Shown here in pieces: positions 6,200 through 12,749 of a DNA stretch of 12,749 nt (the stretch's first letter is position 1; each line of letters begins with the position of its first letter). This stretch comes from Promethearchaeota archaeon. Lineage in GTDB: Archaea; Asgardarchaeota; Lokiarchaeia; Sigyniarchaeales; SOKP01. Position numbers and translations under genes: made by a program. Below the pieces are notes generated by a model, which made no database searches, had not been told where the DNA came from, and saw only the letters and a program-made list of their open reading frames with translations. The DNA lies in the NCBI GenBank assembly GCA_019894815.1, contig JAGXNU010000035.1, positions 1 to 12,749 on the forward strand, given 5' to 3'.

Positions 6200-6718
6200 T
6201 TACACCATCTCTGGAGGTTTATATCCATTTCTTAAGATTATTTTTGTAGCTATCTTGGCAACATTTCCAACGAGAGTTGAACAATGATCCATCATTCCTG
6301 ACTTGAATGCTTCTTTCATTTCGTCGGCATCCCATAAATTAAATGTTCTACCCAGCGATTTTTCTTGAACATCGTAACAACGGCAGGATCCATATTGTTT
6401 GACATATTTATCGTGCAACTTTTTTACAAGCGCATAAGACTTCATAGGCTTATACATGTCTTTAAAATCTTCACGACTTCTTCCAAAAAGATATCCTATG
6501 ACCATTGAAGATCCCACTAACGCCCCACAAGAACCATCACCCGTTAAACCTAATCCATCTGCTAGACCGCTCCCTGCTTTAAATACGTCATCATTCCATA
6601 TTCCTAACGCCTCAAATATCGCCGCAATCGCTGTTTGAGCGCATCCAGTGCATTCTTGTTCGTATTTTTTCCCCAACGCAAATGCTTTCTCTAAAACTTC
6701 TTTATTCGTATTACTCAT
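6200..6718 (-). CDS. CGAxxG-motif (C_GCAxxG_C_C family) putative redox protein, copy 1
   Basis: Same family as the gene downstream, but a distant copy. From ATG at 6718 it has 172 residues; TTG at 6727 would add three. Motifs are ECTGCAQTAIAAIFEALG (22-39; Cys23, Cys26), SGLADGLGLTGDGSCGALVG (50-69, with CGAxxG from Cys64), the pair CRC (Cys112, Cys114) and HC (Cys146). The two copies share the order N-terminal Cys, glycine-rich loop, CGAxxG, central Cys pair and late Cys, but little else, so the duplication is old or they were recruited separately. As first gene of the pair it carries the promoter; TATA-like sequence on the minus strand lies at about 6752-6775 and overlaps an inverted repeat. 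It is divergent from the cysteine-rich ferredoxin gene at 6844, which suggests shared control and a shared redox job. Confidence 0.85.
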   Translation of the reverse strand: MSNTNKEVLEKAFALGKKYEQECTGCAQTAIAAIFEALGIWNDDVFKAGSGLADGLGLTGDGSCGALVGSSMVIGYLFGRSREDFKDMYKPMKSYALVKKLHDKYVKQYGSCRCYDVQEKSLGRTFNLWDADEMKEAFKSGMMDHCSTLVGNVAKIATKIILRNGYKPPEMV

Positions 6719-6760
6719 AATATTCAACTACTCTACTCTATTGATTTTAACACATAAAAT

Positions 6761-6778
6761 ATGATTAGTATAAATCAT
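6761..6778. promoter_or_regulatory. Inverted repeat ATGATT-N6-AATCAT in a divergent promoter region
   Basis: Two perfect 6-bp arms (6761-6766 and 6773-6778) are separated by AGTATA. The element lies 43 bp upstream of the CGAxxG pair and 66 bp upstream of the ferredoxin gene, and overlaps a TATA-like sequence of the minus-strand gene. The symmetry is that of a dimeric regulator's site. No regulator gene is visible nearby. Confidence 0.35.
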
Positions 6779-6813
6779 TAATAATAATTAAATTGATTAC
6801 ATTATTCTTCCCC

Positions 6814-6824
6814 TTAATTTAAAA
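6814..6824 (+). promoter_or_regulatory. TATA-like element of the ferredoxin gene
   Basis: TTAATTTAAAA is centred about 25 nt before the ATG at 6844, which predicts a leaderless transcript. No Shine-Dalgarno sequence precedes the ATG, which agrees with this. Confidence 0.4.
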
Positions 6825-6843
6825 GTAGATTCGATTCAATTTT

Positions 6844-7647
6844 ATGGCATCTTTTCCTTACAGACTTTTTCACGCAAAATTCGATATTCTTTTAGACAGA
6901 ATGCCCACTTTAGGTAAGATTCTGTCGTTTGCATTCGGAGTTTTTGAATATTTAATGCTCGAAGCGTTTAGGTTTCTTGATATTAAATTTAACATCAATA
7001 CATTTAAAATTATGAATCGATACATCTTTAAGAGTAGGTGGGGAGGTAAGGTTGTTCCATTGAATGTAAACTTAGACATTGAGACCAGGTATCTTCCTTC
7101 CCAAGAAATTCTAGCATTGTTAAGCAGATCAAAGGTCACGGGAATCTCTAATTGTTACTGTAGAGAAACGCAAAGAAAAAATTCAGACACACCAAATTGT
7201 GATCATCCTATTAAAACCTGCATTCATATTGGGTTTGGAAAATCACTGCGTGAAATTCCCTATAAATCAGAAAATTTAGTAAAAGTTTCAAAGAGAGATA
7301 TAAAACAGCTTTTGGAAGAAAGTGACAAACGTGGTTTAGTCCACCAGATTATATATTTTCCTAATCCGTTATTCTATTATGTAGTATGTAATTGTTGTCC
7401 ATGCTGCTGTGTAATTTTGAATAAATTCTTAAAAACCGGTTCTCCTCAGATGATTAAATCAGATTTTATCTCTTATACGGATTTAGTTAAATGTAATAAC
7501 TGTGGATTTTGCGAAGAATACTGTTATTTTGGTGCGAGAAAACTTAGTAAAGAAAAATTAACTTTTTTCCCAGATTATTGCTTTGGTTGTGGGTTATGTG
7601 TATCCAAATGTCCTGAAAAAGCCATCACATTAAAAAGAACCTCTTAG
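6844..7647 (+). CDS. Cysteine-rich 4Fe-4S dicluster ferredoxin-domain protein
   Basis: This 267-residue protein has 18 cysteines. The C-terminal domain is a bacterial-type two-cluster ferredoxin: CNNCGFCEEYC (217-227) and CFGCGLCVSKCP (246-257), both CX2CX2CX3C. Before it lies a second cysteine-rich region: CYCRE (104-108), CDHPIKTC (119-126) and the unusual block CNCCPCCC (182-189), which could hold one or more further metal clusters. This architecture recurs in anaerobes as uncharacterised 4Fe-4S binding proteins. The first 60 residues are hydrophobic and aromatic (for example ILSFAFGVFEYLMLEAF, 26-42), perhaps a membrane-touching or packing helix. Electron transfer is certain in kind, but the partners are unknown. 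Promoter-sharing with the CGAxxG pair and the reductase remnant nearby suggest a redox module. Confidence 0.87.
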   Translation: MASFPYRLFHAKFDILLDRMPTLGKILSFAFGVFEYLMLEAFRFLDIKFNINTFKIMNRYIFKSRWGGKVVPLNVNLDIETRYLPSQEILALLSRSKVTGISNCYCRETQRKNSDTPNCDHPIKTCIHIGFGKSLREIPYKSENLVKVSKRDIKQLLEESDKRGLVHQIIYFPNPLFYYVVCNCCPCCCVILNKFLKTGSPQMIKSDFISYTDLVKCNNCGFCEEYCYFGARKLSKEKLTFFPDYCFGCGLCVSKCPEKAITLKRTS

Positions 7648-7668
7648 ATAAAATTATGTAATTCCAGC

Positions 7669-7675
7669 TTTTTTT
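7669..7675 (+). terminator. U7 tract after the ferredoxin gene
   Basis: Seven T (after CCAGC) lie 22 bp past the stop at 7647, in the short gap before the convergent propeller gene. This fits archaeal U-tract termination. Confidence 0.45.
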
Positions 7676-7701
7676 GACTAGTTAATAATTAATTGAATTT
7701 A

Positions 7702-9348
7702 TTAAGGGGCCAAACGCCAACCCTTAGGATTCGATTTTGAATATTGTATAACGCCATGTTCTTTTAACAAATCCACTTGTTCTTCAACATCTGATTCACT
7801 ATATCCCAAAATGGTTATTTCATTTATCAATTTTGTTCTGGTGGGAATCACTTTATTTTTTTCGAGATTATGTGTGATAATATACCTGAGATTTTCGTCA
7901 ATTTTTAATTGTTCTTCAGATTTATCTGGAGTTTTTTCTTTTTGCAATGCTCGAATTAGACTTGCTCCTTTGGAAGCAACTATTTCAGTTTCAATTTTAG
8001 CAGCAGCTTTTGGTTCTTGTATAACTCCTCCAGGACCGATATCCTCTTCAGAAAGACTCCATAAAGAATAGCTCACTTTCGCATAAGTACCGGGTTTCTG
8101 ACTTCTCATTAATTCAAACTCATTTTTAATATTTTCTTTCAAATAACCTATCTTCTGTAATTCTTTGGTAACTCCATCAATAACTCTTGTTTCATTTAAA
8201 ATTTTAAAAATATAATCTCGAAGATTTGTTGGAACTGTCTTTATTTCCAACTGTAGTTCTAATTCCTCTTCAACAACTTTAGGTTTTTCACTTTTAATAG
8301 TACCCATTTTATCTGGTACATCTAATTTTGGCTTTTCTCCCCATTCAAAATCAGAAACACACCTCAAGCTTCTATCATACCCTCCAAAAATTATGTTAAT
8401 TAGACCTTGTTCAACATCCAAAATCGAAGAGACAATTTTTATTGAATTTGATGTAGTAGTTTTCCATTTCAACTCAAAATTTGTTGAGTCTAATTGTTGA
8501 TTATGATATATTAGTAATGATCCATCTGCACATCCAACAATGATTTCTTTAGCATTATCTCCATCTACATCAGCCACTCGGATTGAAATCGGTCGACTGC
8601 CTTCAATTTCAATAGAATTAAGTTCTTCTCCATCAGCATTATAAATGATTATTTTTGAATCATCCGTGCCAACAATAATATCATTATAGCCATTATTCAC
8701 TACATCTCCAATGTCAATAGCATTAATTTGAGATTCTAATTCTCGTTGCCATATTATATCAGGTGTTCCATCTTTAATGTGTATCATTTGTAACATTCCA
8801 TTCTTTGTTCCAATAATTAATCCTTGGAGAGGATCTTTATTATTAGATAATTTTAAGCATCCTAAAGCACAAGAAGTGACCCAAGAAGCATAATATAATA
8901 CAAATTTAGGAGATGTAGCATCAATGTTATCAAAGATTTTAACTGTTTTATCTTCACCACAATGAATTAGTTCGATATTTCCATCATTCGTTAAATCTCC
9001 CGCGGTTACACACAAAACTTTCCCAGAAGAGCGATAATTCATTATGGTTGCTAGTTTGTTTAACCCTTTGACGAATTTCAAAACGAGAAAATTGCCATCA
9101 CCCGCTCCCACTAATATTTCATCACATCCATCAGAGGTGATATCGATAGTATAACTACAACGGCACCACCCATCAAATGGAACGCTATCTAAAATTTGCA
9201 TTTCATCATCCATCAAGTAAAGCGTTTTATCATGTCCACCGAAAACATAGAACTGCTTTTCGTCGCATTTTAAAATGGAACACGTGAGAACAGCTTCCGG
9301 AGCTTCAAACATCCACTTTAAATTGAAGCGCTTTTTTAACTTTGACAT
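7702..9348 (-). CDS. Seven-bladed FG-GAP/WD-like beta-propeller with two C-terminal winged helices
   Basis: The 548-residue protein has no signal peptide or membrane segment. Residues about 10-335 form seven repeats of 40-50 residues, each with a strand motif like EIIVGCADGSLLIY. Several carry an FG-GAP-type turn: TSDGCDEILVG (71-81), LTNDGNIELIHCG (119-131), VVNNGYNDIIVG (216-227) and DVDGDNAKEIIVG (260-272). Blade boundaries are roughly 10, 60, 110, 157, 207, 253 and 302. A charged linker (about 340-370) leads to one winged-helix-like domain (about 374-432, with VTKELQKIGY), then a second (about 484-548, ending in a GVIQYSK...GWRL wing like that of archaeal MCM and Orc1/Cdc6 C termini). The design is a protein-interaction platform joined to nucleic-acid or protein-binding winged helices. 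Eukaryotic ITFG2 has comparable FG-GAP repeats, but homology is not shown. The function is unknown. Confidence 0.82.
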   Translation of the reverse strand: MSKLKKRFNLKWMFEAPEAVLTCSILKCDEKQFYVFGGHDKTLYLMDDEMQILDSVPFDGWCRCSYTIDITSDGCDEILVGAGDGNFLVLKFVKGLNKLATIMNYRSSGKVLCVTAGDLTNDGNIELIHCGEDKTVKIFDNIDATSPKFVLYYASWVTSCALGCLKLSNNKDPLQGLIIGTKNGMLQMIHIKDGTPDIIWQRELESQINAIDIGDVVNNGYNDIIVGTDDSKIIIYNADGEELNSIEIEGSRPISIRVADVDGDNAKEIIVGCADGSLLIYHNQQLDSTNFELKWKTTTSNSIKIVSSILDVEQGLINIIFGGYDRSLRCVSDFEWGEKPKLDVPDKMGTIKSEKPKVVEEELELQLEIKTVPTNLRDYIFKILNETRVIDGVTKELQKIGYLKENIKNEFELMRSQKPGTYAKVSYSLWSLSEEDIGPGGVIQEPKAAAKIETEIVASKGASLIRALQKEKTPDKSEEQLKIDENLRYIITHNLEKNKVIPTRTKLINEITILGYSESDVEEQVDLLKEHGVIQYSKSNPKGWRLAP

Positions 9349-9370
9349 AATTATAAAAATTAGTTATTGA

Positions 9371-9381
9371 ATTTATAGAGT
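9371..9381 (-). promoter_or_regulatory. TATA box of the propeller gene
   Basis: On the minus strand, TCTATAAATTC lies about 25-33 nt before the ATG at 9348, so the transcript should be leaderless or nearly so. It is one of the better TATA matches in the window. Confidence 0.45.
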
Positions 9382-9470
9382 TTTTCTTACAATTTAATTA
9401 CTATTACAATTAATCCACTAATCTATAAAGAAGTTATTTAAAGAATATTTAATCCTTGTGATAATAGACA

Positions 9471-9493
9471 AATAAAAAAAAATAAAAAAAAAT
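9471..9493 (-). terminator. Poly-U terminator of the Ig-like protein gene
   Basis: On the minus strand, just past the stop at 9506, there are two runs of eight or nine T separated by a single A. This is the strongest U-tract in the window and should end the message before the downstream propeller gene, which has its own TATA box. The two large genes are therefore probably separate units despite sharing a strand. Confidence 0.6.
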
Positions 9494-9505
9494 TTAATAA
9501 TAATA

Positions 9506-11662
9506 TTATAATCCTAATTGAGCATCGCTGGGACTGTATTCACCAGTACCGTTTATTTCATATGTGATTTCCATGCGATCTCCGGCATCCAGCTTCTTGA
9601 TCGTCCACTTGAGAGTGTCACTTCCAACTTCATCAGTAATCTCTGGTTTTTCAGAATAACTACCATATTCGAAGCTGTCAGGAACCTTGTCCATTAAGAC
9701 TAAGTTCTGAAGAGCTGCTGTACCAATGTTTTCTACTAGTAAGATAATCTTATAACTTCCTAATTTACCTACAGGTACAACTTCTTTTCCAATTCTAAAT
9801 CTTCTTCTCAAATGAAGTGCTTCTACAACAGGTACTTCAGGCATGAATTCTAATTCAGAAGACATTGGATAAGTGTTGGCATTATAGATTAATTCTGACT
9901 CAAACTTAGCATCTTGGACAGGATTCACACAATGGATTGGATATTCAAATCGTAAACTGGATTCTGGTTTGAACATTCCTGATTCTGAATTTCTCAAGTC
10001 TTTTAATGAGATTTTAAACACGCTACCATCAAAAGAAACAGCATCAGAACCTAATTCAATTTCACTCCCATTCCATAATAACTTAATTTCATCAGCTTTA
10101 GGAGGTTGAAATTCATTAGTGAAATACTGTTGGGTGACCTTCACTTCATTTAATGGAGCTGAGCCATTGTTTACAATTTTAAGTGTGGCAAAAATATCTT
10201 TCTCCTTGTAGGTCGGTACTTGATCAATATCGTAAGACATATCTCCTGTCATACTAGCAATTTCTAAGATAACATCTGAGATTGTAACTGAACCGTTAAC
10301 AAGAGTTTGAAAATCAGGCATGACTCTAAACTCAAGCTTCTTTCTAAAAGCAGGATATTCTTCAGATTCATATTTCCATTTTTTAGAGTGCCATTGTGCT
10401 CCTGCAGGTAGGAGAGAGACGTCGTTTGGATCAATATCTACAAATTTGGTTCCTTCATTATCAGGGGAAAAAACATCAGCATTGAATAATTGAATAATAA
10501 ATTCAGATGCATTTTCAAACACTAATTTGCAATCCCATACTCCTGGTTCTGCATCAAGTTCTACAGTGTCGACATAGAATCGATTGCGTGTATATGCATC
10601 ATATTTATCAATATCTAAACCCCCGGCAAAAGACGAGGATCCTTGATATGTAATCTCAATTGGACCTGTTTGTCGGGCTGCTATATCAGATACGGTGATA
10701 TTACTTGTAAATTTCAAAACGGCTGTACGATCTGGTTCTAACTTATCGATTGTCCAAACCACCTTATTACCTTTCACATCTGCGCTTCCTACAGAAGTAT
10801 TTCTGATCATTGTTCCTGTGAAATCGGGTGGGATTGTTTTAACTAATTTAACGTTAGATATCGCTTTTTCAAACATTGAACGTAACCCAACTGCAAACCA
10901 TACTACGTTTTCTTTATCAATGGAAATTCCAAATGATTCTAAGGAATATTCTGCTGCATTCATTCCTCCATCGGGATAAATCTCGTCTTCATCTGTTTCT
11001 TCTTCTTCTTTTTCCTCTTCAACTTCAGTAACTACAGTTTTTACTTTAGAACCAGCTTTACTCGTTTTATTTTTTAATTTTTCCAAATCTGCTTCAATAT
11101 CCCTCACAGTTAAAACATCATCTGCATTTGGGAGAGTATTAACATATTCTTTTACTAAAAGTAGATTAGGAACTTCATCCTTAATTTGAAATTCGTGAGT
11201 TTCTATATTTGTATCATCGTCCGTACCCAATTCTCGGATTTTAATATCTTCTGAGGCTAAATCGGTTTTTTCAATATTTTTAAGTGTGATGTCAATATCC
11301 CAAATTCTATCTTCTTTACTAGGATTTTCTATGTTCAGATTTCCTTGAAAGTTCATGGATTCAATATTAGATTCATGATCTAATTCAACGCTTACATTTT
11401 CAACAATTTTTACTAAACCTAATAAACCCTCGCGATTTCCATCTTTTAATAAAATAGATCCTTCTAAAGCGCCTGTATCTGCATCATAAGTTTCAATCAC
11501 AGGAGTAGTAAGATCTCTGTCAACTAAAGTGACCTTTCCATCATCCTTATCTGAGCGTTTTAATCCTTCAGCGACCTTTGATTCATCTGCTTCAGAGGCA
11601 TCCCAACCAGATTTCTGTGTTGGTGCTTCTTCTCGATGTTTCTTATCTTTTTTACGTGCCAT
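9506..11662 (-). CDS. Large cytoplasmic protein with Ig-like/DUF11-like domains
   Basis: This 718-residue protein is not a family I can name. It begins MARKKDKKHREE, with no signal peptide, and ends DAQLGL, with no membrane anchor or sorting motif, so it should be cytosolic. Nearly all of it is short beta strands. At least two regions have the order seen in DUF11/CARDB-type Ig-like repeats: one about 240-330 (NVKLVKTIPPDFTG, then VVWTIDKLEPDRTAVLKF), and the last about 620-705 (YKIILLVENIGTAALQNLVL, VPDSFEY, LKWTIKKLDAGDRMEITYEI). Other beta segments lie at 88-165, 362-470 and 485-600. A charged linker with a poly-acidic stretch (213-228) separates the first from the rest. Such repeats are normally extracellular adhesin or S-layer modules, so their intracellular use is odd and suggests a filament, scaffold or shell protein. 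Its promoter contains a 10-bp inverted repeat, and a poly-U terminator follows. Confidence 0.75.
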   Translation of the reverse strand: MARKKDKKHREEAPTQKSGWDASEADESKVAEGLKRSDKDDGKVTLVDRDLTTPVIETYDADTGALEGSILLKDGNREGLLGLVKIVENVSVELDHESNIESMNFQGNLNIENPSKEDRIWDIDITLKNIEKTDLASEDIKIRELGTDDDTNIETHEFQIKDEVPNLLLVKEYVNTLPNADDVLTVRDIEADLEKLKNKTSKAGSKVKTVVTEVEEEKEEEETDEDEIYPDGGMNAAEYSLESFGISIDKENVVWFAVGLRSMFEKAISNVKLVKTIPPDFTGTMIRNTSVGSADVKGNKVVWTIDKLEPDRTAVLKFTSNITVSDIAARQTGPIEITYQGSSSFAGGLDIDKYDAYTRNRFYVDTVELDAEPGVWDCKLVFENASEFIIQLFNADVFSPDNEGTKFVDIDPNDVSLLPAGAQWHSKKWKYESEEYPAFRKKLEFRVMPDFQTLVNGSVTISDVILEIASMTGDMSYDIDQVPTYKEKDIFATLKIVNNGSAPLNEVKVTQQYFTNEFQPPKADEIKLLWNGSEIELGSDAVSFDGSVFKISLKDLRNSESGMFKPESSLRFEYPIHCVNPVQDAKFESELIYNANTYPMSSELEFMPEVPVVEALHLRRRFRIGKEVVPVGKLGSYKIILLVENIGTAALQNLVLMDKVPDSFEYGSYSEKPEITDEVGSDTLKWTIKKLDAGDRMEITYEINGTGEYSPSDAQLGL

Positions 11663-11694
11663 TGTTCATCAATTTTTTTTAATTTTTGTTAGAT

Positions 11695-11718
11695 ATTATT
11701 TATCGATTGATAAATAAT
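11695..11718. promoter_or_regulatory. 10-bp perfect inverted repeat in the promoter of the Ig-like protein gene
   Basis: Arms ATTATTTATC (11695-11704) and GATAAATAAT (11709-11718) are exact reverse complements around a GATT spacer. Read on the minus strand, the promoter-proximal arm holds a TATA-like sequence 32-42 nt before the ATG at 11662, so a protein bound here would cover the core promoter. It is not followed by a U-tract in either close position, so an operator fits better than a terminator hairpin. Confidence 0.5.
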
Positions 11719-11805
11719 TTCGATGTAGTAACAAATACACTTATTATGATTAAAAAAGATTTTTCATTTTTTTTATATAGAATATCAAAATTTGTCAGAC
11801 TTAGA

Positions 11806-12000
11806 TCAGAAAAATCTTTTTTCGAAGTTGTTTTTTCCATCTGGAGGAAAATGAGGCTCAATTAATTTAGATCCACACATAGGACATATTTTTTTTACTT
11901 TTTTAGATGTAGGATCTAAAACTCTGAAACTGTATCCACAAACGGGACAAGTTTTAATCAATTCGTTTCCTATTCCTTTAATTTTTATTTTTTTATCCAT
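11806..12000 (-). CDS. Zinc-ribbon microprotein
   Basis: The 64-residue protein has two zinc knuckles, CPVCGYS (residues 18-24) and CPMCGS (39-44), giving CX2C-X17-CX2C, the layout of a small zinc ribbon. The rest is basic (MDKKIKIKG, SKKVKK) with a charged tail (FEKRFF). Archaeal zinc ribbons of this size occur in transcription and ribosome-associated proteins or as adaptors; nothing here decides between them. Its ATG overlaps the last 8 nt of the upstream glycerate kinase gene in another frame, so translation is probably coupled and both are on one mRNA. I see no direct link between a zinc ribbon and glycerate metabolism, so the coupling may be only organisational. Confidence 0.75.
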   Translation of the reverse strand: MDKKIKIKGIGNELIKTCPVCGYSFRVLDPTSKKVKKICPMCGSKLIEPHFPPDGKNNFEKRFF

Positions 12001-12749
12001 TATCTTTCTTTTTTTTAATAATTAGGATTAAAATTAAATCATTTACATTACACCCCGTAGGACCGGATATTATTTCAGTTCCAATGTCTTTAAAGAACGC
12101 GTTTGAATTGTTATCATCTAGTAATTGTGTAAGATCTATATTTTGAGATGAAATTTGAGATATCGTGTTATTATCAATTAGGCAACCCATCGCATTACTA
12201 TTACCTTCAATGCCGTCAAGATTGACACCTATAATTACATGGTTGTATTCAAATATTGAGTTTTTAACATTATTTAAATAACTTAGCAACATTTCTTGAT
12301 TTCTACCACCAACTCCATCTCCTTTAATTGTAACTGTAAGTTCTCCTGTAGCAATTAAAGCTATTTTATCAATCCCTCCCTCGTTAGAGAGTTTCAATTT
12401 TTCTGGAATGATATGGGATAATTGAACTCCAAATTCTCTTGCCTCACCCGATATATTATTGGAGAAGTAATCAACAAGGAAATCTTGCCTTTTTAATAAG
12501 GGTATAATTTCTTGAATGACAGATTCAACACTACCAATCAAATAGTTTTTTACTCGTGAAAAAGAAGGATCTTTTTCTTTAGGAGTTTCTAATTTTGGAT
12601 TTTTTAAGCCTTCCTCAATTACTTTACCGACAGAAGAGGGAATTTTATTCCAAATCTTATATTTTTCAAGAATGTTTTTTGCGTCTTCAAACGTAGATAA
12701 GTCAGGAACGGATGGGCCAGATGCAATCGAATCCAAATCATTTCCAACT
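11993..12749 (-). CDS. Glycerate 2-kinase (MOFRL/GckA family), 5'-truncated by the window edge
   Basis: The frame is open to the right edge; translation of the last codons gives VGNDLDSIASGPSVPD, a hallmark of MOFRL-type glycerate kinases, so the real start lies beyond the window and the TTG at 12736 is internal. About 250 residues are present, roughly the C-terminal half. Other landmarks are STFEDAKNIL, KLETPKEKDPSF, the ATGELTVTIKGDGVGGRNQE segment and GPTGCNVNDL near the end. The enzyme phosphorylates D-glycerate to 2-phosphoglycerate, joining serine or sugar-acid breakdown to lower glycolysis. One conserved C-terminal motif differs: the usual GTDGIDGPTDAAGA reads NLDGIEGNSNAMGC here. The zinc-ribbon gene begins inside its 3' end. 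Confidence 0.88.
   Translation of the reverse strand, partial: VGNDLDSIASGPSVPDLSTFEDAKNILEKYKIWNKIPSSVGKVIEEGLKNPKLETPKEKDPSFSRVKNYLIGSVESVIQEIIPLLKRQDFLVDYFSNNISGEAREFGVQLSHIIPEKLKLSNEGGIDKIALIATGELTVTIKGDGVGGRNQEMLLSYLNNVKNSIFEYNHVIIGVNLDGIEGNSNAMGCLIDNNTISQISSQNIDLTQLLDDNNSNAFFKDIGTEIISGPTGCNVNDLILILIIKKKKDNG

Noticed and set aside
9471..9495. A-rich near-repeat AATAAAAAAA considered as a tandem repeat or integration site
   Set aside because: On the minus strand it directly follows a stop codon and is better explained as a poly-U terminator.
11529..11717. Plus-strand frame over the promoter and N terminus of the Ig-like protein
   Set aside because: It is antisense to the coding region and its end runs through the inverted repeat; it has no recognisable motif or promoter.
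1..12749. CRISPR arrays, tRNA or rRNA genes, insertion sequences
   Set aside because: No regularly spaced repeats, cloverleaf-like segments, rRNA-like stretches or transposase motifs were seen in the gaps or in the frames.

Overview
The window is AT-rich, gene-dense DNA from an archaeon. Three things point there: upstream regions with TATA-like boxes at leaderless or short-leader spacing, poly-U tracts after stop codons, and families typical of anaerobic archaea (an ADP-forming acyl-CoA synthetase alpha subunit, MOFRL-type glycerate kinase, CGAxxG redox proteins and a cysteine-dense ferredoxin). A cytosolic propeller protein with winged helices, a large cytosolic Ig-like protein and the low GC suggest an Asgard (Lokiarchaeia-like) genome. 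That placement is an inference; there is no rRNA or marker gene here.

Layout. Positions 1-909 hold the 3' part of a divergent ThiC-superfamily gene. Positions 925-4371 are a CoA-metabolism patch: a crotonase (-), an AAC(3)-type acetyltransferase (+), an orphan ADP-forming acyl-CoA synthetase alpha subunit (-), and a decayed C-terminal scrap of a type III (CaiB/BaiF) CoA-transferase. Positions 4447-4731 encode a small acidic helical protein. Positions 4785-7647 are redox-flavoured: an N-terminally truncated flavodoxin-fold reductase remnant, a C2H2 microprotein, two tandem CGAxxG proteins on the minus strand, and a divergently transcribed protein with 18 cysteines and two ferredoxin-type clusters. 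Positions 7702-11662 (-) carry two large proteins: a seven-bladed FG-GAP/WD-like propeller with two C-terminal winged helices, and a 718-residue cytoplasmic protein with Ig/DUF11-like domains and a strong 10-bp inverted repeat in its promoter. Positions 11806-12749 (-) hold a zinc-ribbon microprotein overlapping the 3' end of a glycerate 2-kinase gene that runs off the right edge.

How they may fit together. The crotonase, the acyl-CoA synthetase subunit and the dead CoA-transferase fit activation and breakdown of organic acids by an anaerobe, with ATP made at the thioester step. The divergent CGAxxG/ferredoxin block is the best candidate for a little-described redox or metal-handling unit. 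The propeller-winged-helix and Ig-like proteins are the best candidates for undescribed cytosolic scaffolds. No rRNA, tRNA, CRISPR array, insertion sequence or complete mobile element was seen.
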